Origin: DASSCW01 sp036556325
Lineage (GTDB): Bacteria > Chloroflexota > Limnocylindria > QHBO01
Assembly (NCBI GenBank): GCA_036556325.1
Contig: DATBJR010000115.1
Span: 1 to 35,242, forward strand
Reading direction: 5' to 3'
DNA: 35,242 nucleotides
The position numbers were made by a program, and so were the translations under genes. Under the pieces are notes generated by a model. It searched no databases. It had not been told where the DNA came from and was given only the letters and a program-made list of their open reading frames with translations. Shown here in pieces: positions 30,936 to 35,242 of this stretch (position 1 is the stretch's first letter; each line of letters begins with the position of its first letter).

Positions 30936-31596
30936 GGCTGAGCTCGGAGAGGCGGTTGCGGATCGCGTAGGCGGCGGCCTGAGCGCGGCTGGCGAGGGAG
31001 AGCTTGGCGAGGACGTTGCTGACGTAGTTGCGCACCGTCTTCTCGGCCAGGTCCATGGCCTCGGCGATCTCGCGGTTCGACTCGCCCTCGGCCAGGTGCG
31101 CCAGCACCCGACGTTCCTGCTCGGTGAGCTCCGCGAACGCGCCCGACTCCTCGGCGTGGGCCGCCGTGCGAATACGGTCGAGCACGGCCGCCGTCACCGC
31201 CGGGTCGAGCATCGACTGGCCTCCGGCGACGGTGCGGATGGCGTCGAGCAGCTCCTGGGAGCCGATGCGCTTCAGGACGTAGCCGGAAGCCCCGGCCGCG
31301 ATCGCCTCGAACAGGGCGTCCTCATCGGCATAGCTGGTGAGCATCACCACCGGCGTGTCCGGTGCCTCGGCTGTGATCTGGCGGCAGGCATCGGTGCCGG
31401 AGCCATCGGGCATCCGGATGTCGAGCACCACCACGTCGGGGTGCAGGCTGCGCGCCAGGCGCACGGCCTCATGGCCCGATCCGGCCTGGCCCACGACGCG
31501 GAAGCCCCGCTGACGATCGAGCAGCGCGGAGAGGCCGATCCGCACGACCTCGTGATCATCGGCGATCAGGATGCGGATGGGGGGCTGCTCGCGCAT
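30919..31596 (-). CDS. NarL/FixJ-type response regulator
   Basis: A 225-residue two-domain regulator. The receiver has ILIADDHEVVRIGL (Asp13-Asp14), phosphoacceptor Asp59 (VVVLDIRMPDGSG), VVMLTSYAD (Thr/Ser switch) and the Lys in GYVLKRIGSQE. The LuxR-type HTH output is at about 150-215 (AELTEQERRVLAHLAEGESN, REIAEAMDLAEKTVRNYVSN, VLAKLSLASRAQAAAYA). ATG at 31596 is chosen, with GAGAGG five bases upstream; GTG at 31602 is also in frame. It sits 27 bases after the histidine kinase stop, which it surely partners. Target genes may include the divergent membrane-protein gene at 33170, though no binding site could be identified. Confidence 0.95.
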   Translation of the reverse strand: MREQPPIRILIADDHEVVRIGLSALLDRQRGFRVVGQAGSGHEAVRLARSLHPDVVVLDIRMPDGSGTDACRQITAEAPDTPVVMLTSYADEDALFEAIAAGASGYVLKRIGSQELLDAIRTVAGGQSMLDPAVTAAVLDRIRTAAHAEESGAFAELTEQERRVLAHLAEGESNREIAEAMDLAEKTVRNYVSNVLAKLSLASRAQAAAYAIRNRLSELSHEQPG

Positions 31597-31623
31597 GGCC
31601 ACCTCTCGGAACGGAATGCGGGG

Positions 31624-33135
31624 TCAGGCCGGCTGCCGCCTCGTGGTCACCGGCATGGTAAGCGAGAGCTCCGTGCCGCGCCCCGGCTCGCTCCGGATGT
31701 CCAGGCCGGCGCCAAGCAGCTCGGCGCGACGGCGCATGTTGCGCAGCCCCTGGGCTCGCCCGGAGCGCTCGCGGGCCGCCGCAGCCTCGGTGGCGAAGCC
31801 CACGCCGTCGTCCCGGATGTCCAGCCGCAGGCGTTGGCGCCTGCTCTCCAGGCGGACGGTGACCAGGCTGGCGCGGGCATGGCGCAGGATGTTGCTGAAT
31901 GCCTCGTGCACGACCTGGCGCAGCTGCTCCGCCTGCTCGGCCGACAGCTCGGCACGCCAGCCGCCGCGGACCTGCAGGTCCAGGCGCACCAGTGTGTTGG
32001 CGCGCAGCTCGTCCGCCACGGCGCGCACGATCTCCTCGGGGTCCCGCGCTTCCAGGCTGGCGCTGCGCAGGTCGAAGATCGTGGTCCGGATCTCGTCGCC
32101 GATGTGCTCGAGCTCCGACATCACCGTTTCGATCCGAGCGCGCGGCACCTCGGCCGCCGGCTCGAGGGCGGCGTTCGCCTCCTCCAGGTGCAGGCCGGCG
32201 GCGTAGATCGACTGGATGATGCCGTCGTGGAGGTCGCGCCCGATCCGCTCTCGCTCGCGGGCGAGCAGCTCGCGACGCCGTGCCTCGGCCAGTGCGCGGT
32301 CCGTCTCCTGCTCGAACAGGTCGAGCGCCAGGATGATGGCGATGGCGATCACCAGGCCGGCTGCCGATCGCAGCACCTCGATCGGCACGCCCAGGACGTC
32401 TAGCACGGTGGCGCCGTTGAGCAGCGAAGCGGGCAGGAACGGCGCCGGCAGGCCGATCATCCCCCCGAGCACCGCATAGACGGCGAAGGCAAAGGCGGCC
32501 GCCCGCAGGCCGAGCACGACCGGCGGCCGAGCCACGGCCTGGACCGCGGTGGCGCTGGCCAGCAGGCCCCAGACGGCCAGCGCGGAGCCGGGCAGCGCCA
32601 GCATCCAGCGGCCGAGCACGTCTCCCACGGCCAGCGGCGCGCCGACGTTGGCGAGCGCCTCGCCGATGCGCCCCTCCGGCAGCCAGGCGCCGGCGTCCGG
32701 GCGATACGGGCCGACGGCCGCTGCGACGGCCAGCGTGGCGCCGAGCCAGGCGAGGAAGGCGGCCGCCGGGAGCAGGCGCAGACGGGGCAGGATGGGGTAG
32801 CGGGTGATGGCAGCCAGCAGCTCGACGCCGAACTGGAGCAACAGCGCGAAGGACGCGCCCTTCATGATGAGCTGCAGGACCAGGAGCGCCTCGGTCGCAG
32901 CCAGCGGCAGGTAGCCCGACTGGATGGGGATGAACAGGTAGCCCCACTCGTGGAAGCCGTGGACGATGCCGAACGCAGCCAGCCAGGGCAACGGCCGCGC
33001 CAGCGCCAGGCTGCTGCGCTTCAGCGACTGCAGCGCGACCGCCAGGCCCAGCACGAAGAAGACCTGGCCGTAGACGGTCAGGACGATGACCCGGTTCGTC
33101 TCGAACAGCTCGCGCAGGGCATCCACCGCGGGCAT
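31624..33135 (-). CDS. Membrane sensor histidine kinase (HisKA_3 type)
   Basis: A 503-residue NarX-family kinase. The N-terminal half (about 12-280) has roughly eight hydrophobic segments and no obvious extracellular loop domain, PAS or HAMP. It probably senses a membrane-associated or small hydrophobic signal. The dimerisation/phosphoacceptor helix reads RERERIGRDLHDGIIQSIYA with His303. The ATPase domain has VVHEAFSNILRHARASLV (N box), IRDDGVGFATEAAAA (G1) and QGLRNMRRRAELLGAGLDIR, with GRGTELSLTMP (G2). The start is ATG at 33135 (MPAVDALRELFE); the frame is open further upstream but becomes unlike protein and overlaps the divergent gene. It is paired with the NarL regulator immediately downstream. 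Confidence 0.92.
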   Translation of the reverse strand: MPAVDALRELFETNRVIVLTVYGQVFFVLGLAVALQSLKRSSLALARPLPWLAAFGIVHGFHEWGYLFIPIQSGYLPLAATEALLVLQLIMKGASFALLLQFGVELLAAITRYPILPRLRLLPAAAFLAWLGATLAVAAAVGPYRPDAGAWLPEGRIGEALANVGAPLAVGDVLGRWMLALPGSALAVWGLLASATAVQAVARPPVVLGLRAAAFAFAVYAVLGGMIGLPAPFLPASLLNGATVLDVLGVPIEVLRSAAGLVIAIAIILALDLFEQETDRALAEARRRELLARERERIGRDLHDGIIQSIYAAGLHLEEANAALEPAAEVPRARIETVMSELEHIGDEIRTTIFDLRSASLEARDPEEIVRAVADELRANTLVRLDLQVRGGWRAELSAEQAEQLRQVVHEAFSNILRHARASLVTVRLESRRQRLRLDIRDDGVGFATEAAAARERSGRAQGLRNMRRRAELLGAGLDIRSEPGRGTELSLTMPVTTRRQPA

Positions 33136-33169
33136 CTTTGCACGCCGGCGGCTAGCATCCGTAGCCGCG

Positions 33170-33574
33170 ATGTGGAGTTCAGCGCCGTGGCCCGTGAAGC
33201 TGTGGTTCGTGTGGGCATTCGCCCTGCTGGCGGCGACCGGCCTGCTGCTGCCGCGGATCATCGCCTTTACCGATTTCAGCGAGAAGGCGCCGTTCAGCAT
33301 CCTGGGCATCTTCATGATGGCGGAGCTGGCCGCCGTCCTGTTCGGCATCACGGTGGTGATGCAGCGCAAGCGCATCGGCTTCCGGTTCGCGATCGGCATC
33401 GCCGCCCTGGCGGTTCCGGTTCTGGGAGGGCTGCCGCCGGCGCTGTTCCACATGGAGCCCGCGGCCGCCAACGGGTGGTACGCGCTCACCGTGCCGCTGG
33501 GGCTGCTGATCAGCGTCGTCCTGATCATCGCCCTGCTGCGACCGTCGGCGCGGGCCTGGTTCATCGAGGATTGA
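33170..33574 (+). CDS. Small membrane protein with four predicted helices
   Basis: A 134-residue protein of unknown function with four hydrophobic segments: VKLWFVWAFALLAATGLLLP, ILGIFMMAELAAVLFGITVV, FAIGIAALAVPVLGGLPPAL and YALTVPLGLLISVVLIIALL. A charged loop (MQRKRIGFR) lies between helices two and three. It is divergent from the histidine kinase, with only 34 bases between the start codons. TAGCAT lies 11 bases before the ATG. It ends 25 bases before tdh. It may be regulated by the adjacent two-component system, but nothing proves this. Confidence 0.7.
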   Translation: MWSSAPWPVKLWFVWAFALLAATGLLLPRIIAFTDFSEKAPFSILGIFMMAELAAVLFGITVVMQRKRIGFRFAIGIAALAVPVLGGLPPALFHMEPAAANGWYALTVPLGLLISVVLIIALLRPSARAWFIED

Positions 33575-33587
33575 CGGCGGCCGCTCC

Positions 33588-33593
33588 TATACT
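33588..33593 (+). promoter_or_regulatory. -10-like element that would give a leaderless tdh mRNA
   Basis: TATACT (5 of 6 to consensus) lies six bases before the GTG at 33600, so transcription would start at the start codon itself. It is in the 25-bp gap after the small membrane-protein gene. No matching -35 is evident. Confidence 0.5.
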
Positions 33594-33599
33594 CAGGCC

Positions 33600-34646
33600 G
33601 TGACCGCCACCGCCACCCGCACCATGCGGGCCCTGGCCAAGATGCGCCCCGGACCCGGCGCCGAACTCATCCAGCGGCCGGTTCCCATCCCGGGTCCTGG
33701 CGAGGTTCTGCTGAAGATGGAAGCGGCCAGCATCTGCGGCACCGACGCCCACCTCTACAACTGGGACCCGTGGGCGGCCGAGATCCTCAAGCCGCCGATC
33801 ATCCTTGGCCACGAGCTGGCCGGGCGGGTGGCAGCCACCGGCGCGGGTGTCACTCGTGTCCGGGAGGGGGACCTGGTCGGCGTCGAGAGCCACATCGTCT
33901 GCTGGAAGTGCGCGCAGTGCCGGGCCGGCGACATGCATCTGTGCCGCGACCTGAAGGTCATCGGCGCGCACGTCGACGGGGGCTTTGCCGAGTACGTCGT
34001 CATCCCCGAGGCAAATGCCATCGAATCGAACGGCCTGGATCCCGCGGTGGTGGCGCTCCAGGAGCCAATGGGCAACGCGGTCCACGCGGCGTTCGTCGAG
34101 CCGATCCAGGGCCGCACGGTGGCCGTGACCGGCGCCGGCCCGATCGGCGTGCTGGCGGTTGCCATCGCGCGCGCCGCCGGCGCCACGTGGGTGGTGGCGA
34201 CGGACGTCGAGCCATATCGGCTCGAGCTGGCGCGGGCCATGGGCGCCGACCTAGCCTTGGATGCCCGCCAGCCGGACACGGCGGACCGCATCATCGCCGA
34301 AACGGGTGGCGACGGGGTGGAGGTCGTCCTGGAGATGAGCGGCTCGCAGGCCGCCCTGGACCAGGCCCTGCATTTCATCACCCGCGGCGGCCGGATCAGC
34401 CTGCTCGGCATCTTCGCCAGTCCGGTCGAGATGCACCTGTCGGACCTCGTCATTCAGAAGGGCCTGCGCCTCTACGGGGTGTATGGCCGCAAGATCTACG
34501 ACACCTGGGAGCGGACGCAGGCGCTGCTGCGCGGCGGCCTCGACGTGTCGCCGGTGCTCACCCACCGCTTCGACCTCGCCGACTGGGAGCGCGGGTTCGA
34601 GCTCATCGCCTCCCGACACGCAGGAAAGGTGGTTCTGTTGCCATGA
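33600..34646 (+). CDS. tdh: L-threonine 3-dehydrogenase (zinc MDR family)
   Basis: A 348-residue medium-chain dehydrogenase oxidising L-threonine to 2-amino-3-ketobutyrate. Zinc-site features are ASICGTDAHLYNWDPW and ILGHELAGRVAATG for catalytic zinc, and CWKCAQCRAGDMHLC for the structural zinc. The NAD-binding glycine motif is VAVTGAGPIGVLAVAIARAA. QEPMGNAVHAAF and YGVYGRKIYDTWE are typical of Tdh rather than sorbitol dehydrogenase. kbl starts at 34643, overlapping the stop (ATGA), so the two steps of threonine breakdown to glycine and acetyl-CoA are coupled. The GTG start at 33600 is preceded by TATACT and no Shine-Dalgarno. An internal ATG at 33624 would remove eight residues. Confidence 0.94.
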   Translation: MTATATRTMRALAKMRPGPGAELIQRPVPIPGPGEVLLKMEAASICGTDAHLYNWDPWAAEILKPPIILGHELAGRVAATGAGVTRVREGDLVGVESHIVCWKCAQCRAGDMHLCRDLKVIGAHVDGGFAEYVVIPEANAIESNGLDPAVVALQEPMGNAVHAAFVEPIQGRTVAVTGAGPIGVLAVAIARAAGATWVVATDVEPYRLELARAMGADLALDARQPDTADRIIAETGGDGVEVVLEMSGSQAALDQALHFITRGGRISLLGIFASPVEMHLSDLVIQKGLRLYGVYGRKIYDTWERTQALLRGGLDVSPVLTHRFDLADWERGFELIASRHAGKVVLLP

Positions 34647-35242
34647 CCGATACGCTCGCGGGCACGACGGCCGCGCGCAGCCGGAATCCGCTGGCCTTCC
34701 TGGAAGGCGAGATCGACGAGCTGCGGGCCAAGGGCCTGTTCCGCCGGCTGCGGGTGGTGCAGTCGGAGCAGAAGAGCCGATGCGTGATCGACGGACACGA
34801 GGTCATCACCCTGTCGAGCAACAACTACCTCGGCCTGAACACGCACCCCAGGCTGCGGCAGGCATCGATCGCCGCGGTGGAGGAGTACGGAGCGGGTTCA
34901 GGTGCGGTGCGCACGATTGCCGGGACCATGACCCTGCATGAGCAGCTCGAGGCGCGGCTGGCCGAGTTCAAGCACGTCGAGGCCGTGCTGACCTTCCAGT
35001 CCGGCTTCACTTGCAACACCGGGGTCATCCCGATCCTGGCGCCCGAGGGCGCCGTCATCGTGTCCGATGCCCTCAACCACGCCAGCATCATCGACGGCAT
35101 CCGCCTCACCAAGGCGGAGCGCCGGATCTTCCCGCACGCCGATATGGACGGCCTGCGCCAGGCGCTGCGCGAAGTCCGCGATGCGCCGGGCGGCGCCGAC
35201 CGCACCATCCTGGTCATCACCGACGGCGTCTTCAGCATGGAC
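34643..35242 (+). CDS. kbl: Glycine C-acetyltransferase (2-amino-3-ketobutyrate CoA ligase), 3' end cut by window edge
   Basis: The first 200 codons are visible. The frame begins MTDTLAGTTAARSRNPLAFL and continues with VITLSSNNYLGLNTHPRLRQ, then EEYGAGSGAVRTIAGTMTLH, LTFQSGFTCNTGVIP, SDALNHASIIDGIRLTKAER and ITDGVFSMD at the edge. These are the alpha-oxoamine synthase family landmarks in order. SSNNYLGL and SGAVRTIAGT favour Kbl over the related KAS enzymes such as BioF or HemA. The PLP-binding lysine lies beyond the window. The start overlaps the tdh stop as ATGA; AAAGGTGG lies about 11 bases upstream. With tdh it converts threonine to glycine and acetyl-CoA. Confidence 0.95.
   Translation, partial: MTDTLAGTTAARSRNPLAFLEGEIDELRAKGLFRRLRVVQSEQKSRCVIDGHEVITLSSNNYLGLNTHPRLRQASIAAVEEYGAGSGAVRTIAGTMTLHEQLEARLAEFKHVEAVLTFQSGFTCNTGVIPILAPEGAVIVSDALNHASIIDGIRLTKAERRIFPHADMDGLRQALREVRDAPGGADRTILVITDGVFSMD

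Overview
The window is about 35 kb of very GC-rich bacterial chromosome, densely coding, with no tRNA, rRNA, insertion sequence, prophage or CRISPR array that I can see. The gene mix (ThyX-type thymidylate synthase, an F420-type Ddn-like reductase, 7Fe ferredoxin, ECF transporter, LysM lipoprotein, NarL two-component pair) and the frequency of genes with a TAnnnT hexamer 6-10 bases before a start codon and no Shine-Dalgarno suggest a Chloroflexota (Limnocylindria-like) or other deep high-GC Gram-positive-type lineage. This placement is an inference from style, not from a marker gene.

Layout. 1-9.6 kb, mostly minus strand: leucine/isovalerate degradation (liuB carboxyltransferase, SseB-like protein, liuC hydratase, liuD biotin carboxylase, mvaB HMG-CoA lyase) running into a nucleoside hydrolase and an ECF transporter (S component, then EcfT cut by the left edge). 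A VOC gene on the plus strand splits liuB from the rest. 9.8-11 kb: two divergent genes of unknown function. 11-14.6 kb, minus: thyX, ferredoxin reductase, 7Fe ferredoxin, membrane GGDEF protein. 14.7-24.8 kb, mainly plus: hypothetical, PIG-L deacetylase, MIP18-type Fe-S assembly factor, cobalamin adenosyltransferase, two aldehyde dehydrogenases, Ddn-like reductase, DUF309, fumarase, Lon-N protein, LysM/NodB lipoprotein; a receiver-only regulator is on minus. 24.8-29.3 kb, minus: pruA, a small DUF4288-like protein, pyrD, class III aminotransferase. 29.6-33.1 kb, minus: histidine kinase, NarL regulator, lipoprotein, methyltransferase. 33.2-35.2 kb, plus: small membrane protein, then tdh-kbl, with kbl cut by the right edge.

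The common theme is amino-acid catabolism to acetyl-CoA and TCA intermediates: leucine (liu genes), threonine (tdh-kbl), proline/ornithine (pruA, aminotransferase), GABA (aminotransferase, gabD-like enzyme), with fumarase and a B12 adenosyltransferase in support.

The most unusual item is the liuD carboxylase subunit: it carries an in-frame N-terminal excisionase/BldC-type helix-turn-helix ahead of a complete biotin carboxylase-BCCP chain. Two near-identical 21-bp imperfect palindromes lie in front of its partner gene liuB. Together they suggest a possible DNA-binding 'trigger enzyme' controlling leucine catabolism; this is a hypothesis. Other items of note are a DnaA-box-containing palindrome before thyX, a 14-bp perfect stem-loop at the predicted 5' end of the pruA mRNA, and several enzymes with altered signature residues (HMG-CoA lyase Cys to Ser, GGDEF to GGDSF with an intact I-site, NodB TxDD to TLDM, ThyX motif one residue longer).
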